Positions 46,701-57,925 of a stretch of DNA of 64,000 nucleotides are shown here, piece after piece. The notes below the pieces were generated by a model that saw only the letters and a program-made list of their open reading frames with translations, did no database searches and had not been told where the DNA came from. This DNA is from Chlorophyllum brunneum. Lineage: Eukaryota; Basidiomycota; Agaricomycetes; Agaricales; Agaricaceae. The stretch's first letter is position 1. Each line of letters opens with the position of its first letter. The position numbers and the translations under genes are program-made. The stretch covers positions 2,294,001-2,358,000 of the forward strand of contig OY756140.1 of the NCBI GenBank assembly GCA_963576785.1. Reading direction: 5' to 3'.

Positions 46701-48392
46701 ATGGCTCTTCATGTCCTTGGCCGTGTTCGCGCTATATCACGACGCAGCCCTACCTTTTCATCCGTTCCCAACGCACACTATCATGACTACGTACGCGTTT
46801 CCTCCCCAAGTATGCCCATCACCGCCAGCCCTCCTTGCCTTGCTCAACCCACACGCTACAGATGGCATTATCCGCGTCCCTCTGGCTTCGCCAAAGGTCA
46901 TAGGTGTTGCAAATTCACGAGGAAATAGGGGGTGATTACCACATGCTCTGTCTGTTGGATCGGGTCCGGGTTCTCAACCTACCACAGGCACCAGGAAGAT
47001 TTTTATGGGTTCGCGACCTTGTCTCTGAATCCAGAGGAGTTGCGCCTAAGTGTCAAAAAGTTTCACGGAATCGACTGGGATCCATCGCAGGTAGGCCCGA
47101 GTCTCGCGAGGCAGGCAGTTTTTGTTGGGATATACGACGGGTGCGCTTCTACCCTTCATCCCCTCTTCCTATGGTGAACAACTATTAGCCACGGCGGTTC
47201 GGCAGTTTCTCAGTACCTCAGACAAGAACTTCATGGCATCTTCGAGTCAGTCGACAAGTCCCAGATACCCGACCTCTTTGCATGGATCAAGGAAATCGGT
47301 GGCTATTTCAAGAGGTTCAGAGGGGGTGCGCTCGCACCTTGGATACATGGCACAAAGGGAACATCAGAACTAGACCTAGAAGCCCGAGCTACCGAGGCAT
47401 TCTTTGAGGTGCCTGCTCTACCACCACCGATCACATGTAATGCTCATTATTCTGATTCCCCTAGGTCGACAAAAATCTCTCTATCGACGACTCCGCTGAA
47501 TACTGCGGCGCAACTGCCTCGGTTGCGATATTCCACTCCTTAGACTGCCCCTCCACAACTTTCTTCTCCGCGGATAAGCTTTCCCTAACGGTGGCCCACT
47601 GCGGGTAGGTTAAATATTCCCACCTTCAGCTTACCAGCGCCCAGCCTAACAAGAATAGAGATACACGTGTGCTGCTAACTGCTGTTGATGATGGAACTGT
47701 CTTTCCGATGACAGAAAATCATCACGCAGACGCGCATATCGAGAGCATACGCTTGCGAAGAATGATGGGTTCATCACTAATCACAGACTCATTTGGAGAA
47801 TCCAGGTAAGTCCAAAGTTTCCAGCTGATGCCCGGGCTCAAGTACGCACTCAATTCTCAGATGGATGGGTGCACTTTCGAACACAAGATGGTAACAACAT
47901 TACCTCGTATCAAAATTATGGGCTGACCAAGTTCGTCCCAGTTTAGGTGACCTGAGGTACAAAAAGTTTGGTGTAACTCCAGAGCCAGAGGTTAGATCGG
48001 AACTGCTCAACGGTGCGCATCCTGTCATTGATAGCTGGAAACCCTATTAAAACCAAGAAGGAAACGAATGGTCTTGTGCGATCCTCGTCTCAGACGGCGT
48101 TTCGTCCATGCTCTCAGATCAGGAGGTGGTGGATCTCGCCCGACGCGCATCTAATCCCAAAGTGGCTGCGGAGCGCATCCTATCATTTTCGGAGGAGCTC
48201 GGAGGCAGCGACAACGGGACGGTGATCGTCGTACCTTTGAAGGGCTGGGGGAAGACCCGGGGGCCGGACAAAACTAAGGAACTGAGAGAATATCGCCTCA
48301 AGCAATCTGGTACGACTCCCATTCTAAGACGTAAACATGGCATCTCTTACATTGACACTTCAGTGGGAAGTGAGCGCCAACGACGAATGTAA
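46701..48392 (+). CDS. PTC6: PP2C-type Ser/Thr phosphatase, probably mitochondrial (Ptc6-like)
   Basis: The ATG at 46701 begins MALHVLGRVRAISRRSPTF, a basic presequence-like start. An intron (GTATGC...ACAG) joins to NGIIRVPLASPKVIGVANS, and the next intron to GHQEDFYGFATLSLNPEEL. PP2C motifs: QED (metal ligand), VFVGIYDGHGG (interrupted by an intron), GATASVAIFHSLD, VAHCGDTRVLL, ILVSDGVSSMLSDQEVVDLA and GGSDNGTVIVVPL. A last short exon encodes VGSERQRRM before the TAA at 48392. The acidic metal-binding residues are all present. Yeast Ptc6 is a mitochondrial PP2C linked to pyruvate dehydrogenase dephosphorylation and mitophagy; assignment to Ptc6 rests on the leader and overall pattern. Its 3' end is 104 bp from the convergent gamma-GT stop. 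Confidence 0.85.
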
Positions 48393-48496
48393 CAACACAC
48401 TAGAGAATTTATACATAAGCATAACTTTATTCGGACGCCTCGGGACTTTGCTTTGTTTCTTTCGTATCATCCTCCAAAATTCCTTCGCTGCATCCT

Positions 48497-51165
48497 CTAA
48501 ATCTGTGCAGCCGCGTGTCCATCCGCGCGGAGGTCCGACCCTGCAGCCCATACCAATTTGCCAGAACTATCTTGGAGTTTCTGAATAACCTGGCCTCGTC
48601 CTAACTGGCCACGATGGAAGCCGGTTACGACCCGAGCATCGTGACCCATTTCTAAGCGCGTCAAGATCAAACATCGAGTGCCAATGTTGTGATTGAGGCA
48701 CGCACCGGTCAGCTTCTCAATCGTCTCTTTGGGGAATGTGTCCTCGAAATACACCTCACTATTGGCATCCCCAGCGGCTCCGCCCGATTTCGCCTGGTTC
48801 TCAGGCATGCCTGCAGATATGCAGAACCTAGGCGCATCCAAGGCCGCCTGGACTGTGAATCCACGAAGGATGCTCAAGAGGACTTGTACATGGCCTTGGG
48901 GCTTGGATGATCTAGTCAATGGCGTGCCTTAATTGAGGTAGTGCAAAAACACTTCACCTGCATGAAACCACCCATGACACCGTAACTCAAAAATAGCTCA
49001 TCTCCTCGAAGGGCCATGGCAGGGATGATGGTATGGTATGGGCGTTTCCCACCCCGCAGAGCATTGGGGTGATCCTCGTCCAAAATGAATCCGTTTCCAC
49101 GGTTCTGCAGAGTGAATCCACAGCCCTTCGGGATTGCTACACAATAACGCATTTTCAAGGGTATCTACTAGTAATCGAGTGGGCCTACCTCCAGTGCCGA
49201 AACCTAGATTTATATTTCGTTAGTAAGTAGGAACGAAACGGACAACGCCCCACCTGCAAAGTTGCTTTGTATGTAACTGCATGCATTTCCCCACTGATCA
49301 CTGACTAATCCCATCTCAATACCTCACCCATCGCTAAAGGGGATATGTATACACACCGGTAAAGTAGACCGTGTCAGAGCTGTTCACGGGGTTTCCCTGT
49401 GGTTCAATTACGATTAATCACTGACTGCTCTTCGAGCATGCCCCCGAAACCTACGTGTACCACTTGAGGATTGGTTCTCCCTGGATTGAAGAGTTTGGCG
49501 CGTTTCGTGAGGTATTCCTTTACACACCATAAACAAATCCAGACGCATGGATGGCTTAAAGTAAACCAGACCTGCCTTGCTCAGAAGCTCCTCGACCGGA
49601 ACGTGTACCATGTCTGGGTCTGCAACATACCACTGACTGTCTAGTGGCCATGGACTTCAGATTTCTGAAAACCTCGTTCGGGGTTACCGCTTACCAGCAA
49701 ATGCAAGTCTACGGATCGTTCAGAGTATGACCCAGCGGGATGAACGTTTAATGCTCACCGAAGTGCCTCAATGAGGATGTGAAGATATTCGGGTGAGTTA
49801 TGCTCTATTTCAAGCAGAGGCTTGGTCAGGCCCTGTTCCTGGATCTGCTCGAGGATACCAAGGGCAAGGAGTGCGGTGATACCTTGGAGATTATGGTTCA
49901 GTCGGCAAAGAGGAAGAGTGCCACAAGTTTACCTTGTCCATTCGGGGGACACTACAGCTCGAACCCGTCAGCGTATGTACTTTCTGACACTAAAATTCCA
50001 ACCTCATAAACAGTGACCTCGTTGGCATAGGTGTATTTGATGGGCTCGACAAAAGCTGTGGAATGTTCGGCCAAATCTTCGAGCTCCATGACACCTCCTT
50101 TGCTTTGAACGACATCGACAATGGCCTGAGCTATCCGGCCCTTATAAAACCCATTTTTTCCCTTTTCTCCCAGTTCCTTGAAAGTGTTTGCAAGGTTTGG
50201 AAGCTTGATGATTTCCCCTGGCCGGGGTGCACGGCCATTTAACAACATTTCGTTTCCGTTTGGTGACGCATTCTTAATCAAGTTCTACGTTTGTCGGACG
50301 GTGCATTAGTAGGGTCATACCCACTCAAGCTCATCTCTTTTACCTCAGATGCCTGCCACTAATGGTGATACATCAGCTTCAAAGGGTACCTTTCAAATGG
50401 ATGTGCTGGACATACGGCAGCACTGTTGATTTCTGAGACAGGAACACTGAAGTGCGGGCGGTCAAAACATAATTTCAGCACATCTATAGGCCTAACGCAC
50501 CCCTCATCTGCAAGACGAATCGCAGGTTGAAGAACTTCAGAGAGGGTGAGCTTTCCGCTCCCAAGTTCCGTGACCGTATCAGCCCAGGCCGCTGCTGCAC
50601 CTGTGAGAAGTGAGAAGATCAGCTGCCTATGATTGGGGTGGTCAGGTATTTACCCGGAACAGTCACGGAATTCAGATCATTCAAGGGAATTCGCCTTCCT
50701 TCAATTCCACGCTTCCGGGTGTAGTCGATGTTCAGCTTCTTGGGTGCTCTTCCGGAACCATTCAGGGCTTTAACTTGCTTAGTCTTGGCATCATAGAACA
50801 AACAAAATGCATCTCTTTCTTGACGTTGATTTTATTTCCAGACCACGCTCCGGCAGAATAAGCGTACCCTCCGATACCACAGCAACTCGGTTCGGTCACG
50901 TTCAGTGCTGCCGAGGTTGCAACAGCAGCATCAGCTATATAGTAAGAGTAGTTAGACGAATTAAGTAAGTCATTGGTCTAAGGAAATGCAGACCTGCATT
51001 CCCGCCCTTCCGCAAGATCTCTAAACCCGCTTCTGTGGCCAGAGGCTGCGAGGAAGACACAATTCCTTTGGTCCCATAAACCACGGACCTCCTGCTAGCA
51101 AACCGCTGGAAGACGAGACTGGGATGATTAACCTTCTCCCAGTCAATCTTTATACGCGACGTCAT
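48497..51165 (-). CDS. gamma-glutamyltranspeptidase-like Ntn hydrolase, cytosolic YwrD type
   Basis: The ATG at 51165 starts [17 protein letters not shown], with no signal peptide or membrane anchor. Conserved stretches after splicing: [71 protein letters not shown], the processing-site region [20 protein letters not shown] (Thr of DTVYF is the expected nucleophile), [46 protein letters not shown] and [10 protein letters not shown]. The C-terminal [10 protein letters not shown] is followed by an insert and the stop at 48497. About ten introns. The sequence is nearer to Bacillus YwrD-type enzymes than to secreted GGT1, so the substrate may not be glutathione. It diverges from prefoldin 6 by 289 bp. 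Confidence 0.88.
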
Positions 51166-51226
51166 GATGTAGGGGATGACAGAGGATACAGGAAGGTGAG
51201 AGGAAGCCGGAAGTACTTGGTTCTCC

Positions 51227-51233
51227 TTATATA
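51227..51233 (-). promoter_or_regulatory. TATA box of the gamma-GT gene
   Basis: TATATAAGG on the minus strand, core 51227-51233, about 62 bp upstream of the ATG at 51165. Confidence 0.55.
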
Positions 51234-51454
51234 CGTGGTAGATCCGACAAGAAAAGATTTACGGAGACCCGCACCGTGGCTGTTGATTCAATGGGCCCAT
51301 GTGCTCCTTTCCCATCGCTCTGAAATGATACAATATCGTGGATTACACAGTGGCTAGATGATATTCTCATGCTATCGATACGAGATAAGATTAGATAATT
51401 GCTTTAGTCATTGGATGGATGAGCCACTGCACTTGATTCTGTCAATCCACAGTG

Positions 51455-52000
51455 ATGTCTCTCGCCATCAAGCTGCAGTCTGCATCTAATGACTTCCAGA
51501 AGTTACAAGCGGACATGGCCAAAGCTGTCGAAGCTAGGCAGAGACTTGAAGCGCAGTTGTCAGAGAATGAACTAGTGAAAAAGGTCAGAATACCCTTTGG
51601 CGGGGAATTGGAGACTCAGTCACTCCTAGGAATTTACGAATCTCACGCAAGGAAATACTGTTTATAAGCAGATTGGGCCCGTACTCGTCAAACAGGATAT
51701 AGCAGAGGCAAAAAGCAACGTCGACACGCGCTTGGAATTCATTGAAGGCGAAATGTTGGTCCCTTGCGGTTCTGGTAAAGCTCAATCTGACACAGTCACT
51801 TAAGTAAACGTGTAGAGGTCCAGTTAAAAGAAATCGAGGGAAAGCAAGAGAGGAAAAAAAAAGAGGTCAGCCATCATTCGCAAACGGCAGTTGCTGGGTA
51901 CGGGAATTAACATCATTGTATCGTTCTACCCCAGCTCTTAGATATCCAAACTACAATTCAACAACAGGCTGCCCAAGAAGTCGTGCGCTCGAACCCTTAG
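51455..52000 (+). CDS. YKE2: prefoldin subunit 6 (Yke2)
   Basis: Four exons: 51455-51583, 51630-51754, 51805-51865 and 51935-52000, together 126 residues plus the TAG. The protein is an alpha-helical beta-type prefoldin: an N-terminal coiled coil (MSLAIKLQSASNDFQKLQAD, ARQRLEAQLSENELVKK), the hairpin EFTNLTQGNTVYKQIGPVLV, and a C-terminal coiled coil (KSNVDTRLEFIEGEIKRVEV, EIEGKQERKKKELLDIQTT). Length and motif order are normal. Prefoldin passes unfolded actin and tubulin to the TRiC chaperonin. It lies tail-to-tail with the uS17m gene, 130 bp apart. Confidence 0.95.
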
Positions 52001-52130
52001 CCAGCCTTCTGCGCAGACCCTCCTTCGAGTCAGTTCAATTCCATAACCTTTACACACCAGTTCCATCGATTGCGCACCCACGGTTTATACACTGTGACAG
52101 CTTTGGTGGGGTGAGCGTGTCCACCACGGC

Positions 52131-52566
52131 TCACGCAGTTTGACCCGTACCCGACACCGATACACCAGTAGCAGTAGATCCTCCTGCAAGACGCGCCCGC
52201 GCTAGTTCACGCTCCGTGAGAGGGCTTCTAAGAACCCGTTCGAGAGCGAACCGCTTCCTCGCAGAAACCGGTGGGCAGTTTCGGATGAGTACAACATCAT
52301 CCTGACGCAGTTCTGCAAAGTTGTTGAGGCTCCTGGGACAGAAAAACTCAGGAGGACAACATACGATTTTTTCCGTCGTGAACTAGGTATTTCTTACTAC
52401 GTTCTATACGCTACCCAGAAGTTCAGTTCCTTGAGATGTAAGCCATGCGTTCGCCACGCACCTTTCCAGTAATCTTGTGAAGAACCCACCTCGACACAGT
52501 TACGGTAGCGGTTTTGTTCATGAACCCCGCTTTTGTAACAGTTCCCTGAAAGGCCATGGGCGGCAT
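52131..52566 (-). CDS. MRPS17: mitochondrial ribosomal protein uS17m
   Basis: Three exons read from the ATG at 52566: 52462-52566, 52365-52410 and 52131-52312, giving 110 residues and a TGA. The exons encode MPPMAFQGTVTKAGFMNKTA and VSRWVLHKITGK, then RIERSKKYLVHDGKN, then QLRQDDVVLIRNCPPVSARK and RFALERVLRSPLTERELARA. This is the S17 OB fold: the first strands hold G.V.KAGFMNKTATV, and the DDVVLIRNCPPVSARKRF segment is the most conserved. All joins are in phase (phases 0 and 1). The exons are too short for any long open frame, which makes the gene easy to miss. It is a component of the mitochondrial small subunit and contacts 12S-type rRNA. The short N terminus is typical of fungal mitochondrial homologues. 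Confidence 0.9.
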
Positions 52567-52738
52567 GGTGGGTAACAGGGGTGTGGAAGTTGAAGGTTGA
52601 GGTCGAAGCCGAATTTTCCGGCAGTGGGGAGAATTGTTTATTATATAATTTACGGGTTATCCAAAATTAATAGTTTTCGTGTCCATCACTCTTTAGCACA
52701 TTGTAGCAAAGTTTTGCAGCTTCCCTTGCCTCCCAACA

Positions 52739-54762
52739 TGGACTTTACCGAGATCTACAGACAGTCATCATCTCTCGTTGCGTTCAGTCCGGGAGGTCAC
52801 TTCATTCTTACCGCTGTGCAAGACAGAATTATCGTCAGGCGAACAGATACCTTTCAGATCACCCGTACCTGGCTAGTAGACGCGTCACCGTCGCAGACAA
52901 ATCTTTTTCTTTCGAGTAAACCAAATCCCAAAACCAAGTCGTCTCAGTCTTCTTCTAGTTCTGGGAGCGACGGTTGGATAACTCATTGTGGGTGGTCCTG
53001 TGACTCAGAGTATATCCTTGCCGCCTTTGCTAGGCGCGGAGTGGTCCATATCTTGAAATTGCGAGATGAGGAGTGGAGCGGTCGGGTTGAAGCTGGCACC
53101 GAAGGTAATCGAAGGCTCTACTATTCCGATTTTTCATGCATGTACTCAGTCAATTAGGTCTTACGAAGGCCGAATGGGCCCCCGACGGCCGGACGATCTT
53201 GTGCTTCTCAGAGTGGGGGGTGCGTCTGCCTCCACCAAGATCTAAATAGACATTCCTCATTATATCAGCTGAGAGTCACAATATGGTCTCTTGTGACAGG
53301 AAACGCAATTTACATCCAATTCCCCATCCACCCTGACAGAGGTTCGTTACAAACATCTTTCGGCATTGCTGTCAGCTAATCCTGCATAACAGGTTATGCA
53401 TTTCGTGCCGACGGACGCTACTTCATTCTCGGAGAAAGACACAAGTCCAAAGATACGCTTGGAGTCTACGACACGGCTGATTCATACCGACTAATGCGGG
53501 TGAGTCGAGGCTGTTTTATGTGCAGATCGGGGCTTATTTGACAAAAATTCTCAGCATTTCCCTCTCCCTACTTCTTCACTATCGTCTCTTACCGTATCAC
53601 CCACCGGTAATCATGTAGCCGTTTGGGAGGGCCCTCTAGAAGTGGGGTTCAAGTTGCTTCCAGATGATCCACTGACGATGCTTCTAGTATAAACTCCATG
53701 TGTTAACTCTTGCCGGTAACCTGTTGGCAACGTTTATCCCAGAACCGGATCCGGGATTGGGGATTCGAAATGTTGCCTGGCACCCGAACGGGATGTTCCT
53801 TGCCGTGGGCGGGTGGGACGATCGGGTCCGTATATCTACACATCACACATCATAATACATTATAAAATTGACCCAGATATACATCCTGGACAGCCTCAGT
53901 TGGTCGCCCATAGCAACTCTTGAACTATCGTCTCGCATTCCCACTGCGACGGTGAGCATCGAGGTATCATCACCTTATATTCGTAGCCTACATCCTTTCA
54001 GGAGGTCTGGAGGGAACCTTCGAAATGGATGGAGACCACAGAGGGCCGCGGATTTTTGTCTTGTGAGTAAAATGCGTATTTCACAGCACCTCGAGTTATA
54101 CTGAGCCCAGCCGCTCCAGACGAACGACTCCGAGGTGCACAGATTCTGCCTCTTATCCGTACAGATCAAACAAAACCCAGTCCCAAAAGTGGTACCGTGC
54201 AGTTAGAATGGAATAATACAGGAGACCTATTGTTGGTGCGATTTGGTGCGATGACCCAATGCTCTAATATTTTCGCGACGCTCAGACGCTACCTGTTCAG
54301 AAAATGCGCCAACGGCCATTCATATCTATGACTTTCCGTCGCCACAACAGGAGTTTGTTCCTCGGTTACGGAGTGTACTGCTCCATGGTAATCCGGTACT
54401 TAGTGCCCGGTGGAACCCCGCCAGAAAAGGGAGCATGGTGGTGTGTTGTGGTACACAGAGCGTGTACACCTGGAGTGATGAATGGGTGAATGAGAGCGGA
54501 GAAGAGGAGGAAATGGCGGAGTGTATTGGTGTCCCTGCCCGTGAGTTTACGACAGCTTCGTTTTCTTCCAAGTCCCCGAGCTCTGTGTATATATTGACGT
54601 ATATATTGACATCTCCCAGAGGAATTTGAGACGAGGGACGTAAAGTGGGCACCCGATGGCAAAGGTTTTATTCTATACGACAAAGATCAATTCTGCTGCG
54701 CATTCGAAGTCGAAGATGAGGAAACAGAGGTAATGGAAGTCATCGAAGGTGTTCATGGATAG
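52739..54762 (+). CDS. WDR8: WD-repeat protein WRAP73 (Wdr8), spindle-pole-body/centrosomal
   Basis: The ATG at 52739 starts MDFTEIYRQSSSLVAFSPGG. At least seven short introns lead to the TAG at 54762. WD-type blades include AFSPGGHFILTAVQDRIIVR, GWSCDSEYILAAFARRGVVH, AEWAPDGRTILCFSEWGLRV, AFRADGRYFILGERHKSKDT, TVSPTGNHVAVWEGPLE and VAWHPNGMFLAVGGWDDRIY, followed by YILDSLSWSPIATLEL. The last part reads LRSVLLHGNPVLSARWNPAR, VVCCGTQSVYTWSDEW and KWAPDGKGFILYDKDQF. Blade order and the WHPNGMFLAVGGWD phrase match WRAP73. In fission yeast Wdr8 works with Msd1 to anchor microtubule minus ends at the spindle pole body. A region near 54.0-54.3 kb needs careful splicing. Confidence 0.88.
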
Positions 54763-56412
54763 GTTGTTTCATGGAGATACTCCTTCTGTAGTATTTAGGT
54801 TACGCTGATGCTTCGATATATTCTGGATACCCATGGTTGTCAGTCCAATGTTTGAGATAGCATTGAACTTTCTCCACCATCATGAACTTCTGATATGCGA
54901 CGGTGGCTCTGCTGCGCTTATAATCTCGAACCGACGCTCACGAGGACGCCTCGGTCAACGCAATATTTGTGGAAAGGTTCACTCATGGCCCCCTTCCACA
55001 CCCATTTAAAACTACTCTTCCCTGAATACAATACCTCGGCCTAACGCATCCAGATTGACCACAAATGATGGATTCCGGCTGTTACAAGAAATTTGCTACC
55101 CTTCGCGGTCTCATCTACCAGTACTTTTATCACCAGCTTTCACCAGTTATTGCGGACTAGAACCTGGCCAGGAGCCACCACTTCCATCTAGTTTATTGCT
55201 CCAGGGTTTCGCGAAACCAAATTACATTCTTTGCCAAAAAGTTCTCCCAGTTCTGTGTCGGGACTTGATCGACGTCCCAGGCCACGGGTGTAAAATAGAA
55301 CATTGCTGCAGTGGGGCATGACATGTAGGGACCTGTCCTTGGTCTGAATCTTCTCGAAGACCAGGCATCGGACATTTGAACACCTTGTGGGGGATCCATT
55401 GTCGTTTCACGGATCACCAATTTCTAGGGGGACAATTTCTTAAAATTTGTGTTTCTGGCAGCAGTCCTCTGGGACTGAATTTGACCGTAGAATATTCCAG
55501 CATTGGTATAATGAACCGTCGTACGTGCTTTCCAGTGATGACGCTGGTGCCAGGTTCAGAAAAGAATTTCCTACCATAGTCGTCACTGGCGCTCGGTCCA
55601 ACGCTCAAATTTGGCTGGTTTCATCGTGAGGACTCAGCTGGTCACCAGGTAGAGCTTTATAGTTGAATAATGTTCGAAGGGTTCTTGGCAGAAACCTACA
55701 CGACCGGATGTTCTTCGAAAGTCTATGCGCGCAACCAACTGCTCGGGAGCCGAATTTCAAGGAGCGATCAAAATAGTAATTTGCGAGCCGGTTGACGACC
55801 TTATCTCTTGCGAACTATATTTCTCACTGGGAACCTGGAATTGCGATATGAATACAACATCATGCACGATAGTGCACAGCGCTCTCAGTTCGTTGCCATC
55901 CGTGATCCTGAAAAGGTATTTGATGACCAGCGGACGCATAAGCTCGCGGATCCATCGGCTTCATTGTGCCGCCGTATTCGAATATGTCGGGTACGAAAAC
56001 ACCATATGTAGGATTTTCAGAATACGCCGCGACGAGAGTCCCTAGGACGCGGGTAACAGGAATGATAATTGAGCTTCGGGGGACGATCAGATACTTGATG
56101 TTGAGCTGTCCTATGGCCTCTGTATCAGGTGAGTGCTCGGGCGAGTGGAAGGACGGGTTTCAGCTGAAGGAAAGGAGAAGGTTGGAGTAGTAGCATGGAA
56201 GTCTGATATCAGGCGTCGCGATAATTAATGGGAAGAAATCTATAAACATCCCCTGAATGAGATGGAAGTCAAGGGGTGGACCGTCATAACCAGGGTTACG
56301 TTGCCTGGCTAGCACTGGGAACGGAGGCGTCCATGAAGTCGTTGAGTGTCCAGACTCACACCTATGTACACAATTGATTCATGACAAGCACAGACTAGTA
56401 CGGAGCAGCTGT
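54763..56412. other. 1.65-kb stretch with only fragmentary coding signal
   Basis: No intact gene is recognised. On the minus strand, separate frames carry protein-like pieces: IKYLIVPRSSIIIPVTRVLG (about 56.1 kb), LVIKYLFRITDGNELRAL (55.9 kb), FGSRAVGCAHRLSKNIRSCR (55.7 kb), RRFIIPMLEYSTVKFSPRG (55.5 kb) and GPYMSCPTAAMFYFTPVAWD (55.3 kb). They lie in the same order on one strand but are separated by stops, and I could not join them with convincing GT-AG introns. This may be a decayed gene or a lineage-specific gene with tiny exons. No terminal repeats or polymerase motifs of a transposon are seen. Confidence 0.4.
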
Positions 56413-57709
56413 CTACAGAGTCCCCAGCCAGGCAGTCAGCTCCGCATTGAGTTCATGTTTGGTCTCCCACAAAAGCCAGTGGCTACCATTGAAACTCTTG
56501 ACCGTAAGGTTCTTGCACCATTTCTCGGTGGGTGTCCTGACTAAGGCTGGGAAGGAGATAGGATCTTTCTCTGCCAAGCCGAGAAACACAGGTTTTTCGA
56601 CCGTGTAGGCTGACAGAGGGATTTCTGTGATCGGATACATGAGAAAACTGAGTTCAAACCAGAGACTTGGAGTGACATACTTTTGACGTCTTCCCGTTCG
56701 ATGTCGCTAACCATAATTCTGTACCAACACATCGGACCTACGAGACCGCCCTTCTGAAGTTGTTCCTTTTTGTACGCATGATCCTTGGGTGATAGGTGTT
56801 AGAGTTAGTTATCTGACTGGCGATGTGAACATGTATGAGCACGTACTTTTTCCGGAATGAGGGGGTTGAGCTCGGCTTGCTTGTTCTGCTCGACCCATTT
56901 CCTGGTTTCGCCCAAAGGGGAGAGGGCCTGGGGCCATAGTACCTCAGTGTTGTTGGCATGAATGAGGCTATAGAAGGAGTCAAACTGAATGACTAATAAG
57001 CTATCGGCATGGGAATCGAGCGGGCGACGACCGTACGTTCTTTTCGCATAGGGTAGGGCCGTCAGAGTCAGCAAAGAACGCCCTAATTTTGAGTGTAAAC
57101 CATGGCGGAAATTTATACACTGTAGAACGTACTGATAACCAAGGCCGTCTGTTCCGAATGTTTGTCTCACCTTTCTGGGAGTCAGAGCACATTTGTTGAG
57201 TCAAGGATATAGCTACTCACGAATGCAATGACCTGTTCGTAATTCTGTTGGGTGTTGGGAGGGAAATAGCCCACAGCGAGGAAGCCAAATCCAAGGAACC
57301 GATCAGGGTAATAATTAGCGAGCCGGGCGGCAACCTGGCACCCCCTACATGACAGTGAGTTTCATCAGGGCTATAGCTAGTGTGATAATCACCAGTCGTG
57401 GCCAATCGTGACGCAGTGTTCCACTTTCTCCGCATCGAGGATGTCGATGAGGTCTTTGACGATCAGGCTGGACTTGTATTGGTGGGGATCGGTCGGCTTT
57501 GCAGTGCCACCATAGCCAAGCATATCGGGGACAATGAGCCCATAGCCGTGTTCTTGGAAAGCGGCAACTTGATTGTTCCAGTCGTTGGCTAGGCTTGGAA
57601 AGCCATGAAGCAGGAGGAGGGTAGGCTTCGCTCCTTTCGGGGCTGAGAAGTAGTAGTGATAGTTAAGGCCGCGAGAGGTGGTGAGATCTCTGTAGTTGCT
57701 GGGGTCCAT
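56413..57709 (-). CDS. epoxide hydrolase-like alpha/beta hydrolase
   Basis: The ATG at 57709 begins MDPSNYRDLTTSRGLNYHYY. Conserved points: oxyanion-hole motif LLLHGFPSLANDW, the sheet strand GYGLIVPDMLGYGGTAKP, and the nucleophile elbow VTIGHDWG, interrupted by an intron (Asp nucleophile, as in epoxide hydrolases and haloalkane dehalogenases). GCQVAARLANYYPDRFLGF follows. The lid carries WPQALSPLGETRKWVEQNK and GLVGPMCWYRIMVSDIERED. The last exon has PVFLGLAEKDPISFP and the catalytic His in FNGSHWLLWE, ending at the TAG at 56413. About 330 residues, with six or so short introns. It is a soluble enzyme likely to open epoxides of xenobiotics or secondary metabolites. It diverges from the m-AAA protease gene with 216 bp between start codons. 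Confidence 0.88.
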
Positions 57710-57925
57710 CCTGGTTGATGAGACGGGGCATGGATTCCTGACTCATTAAGTACTTGAAGAGCTTCCGGGTCAGCCGGCTTCAAAGCTTCATCTCCAGTTA
57801 GAACCGGCACGTGATGCGTAGGCTGAGTCAGCGAGCGGTGAAGTGCAGCGATTACGCAGAGAGCGGCAGGAGTCGGCCAGTTCAGACTCGTCACCTCGGC
57901 TCTGTGCTCTTTCTTCTCTACACTC

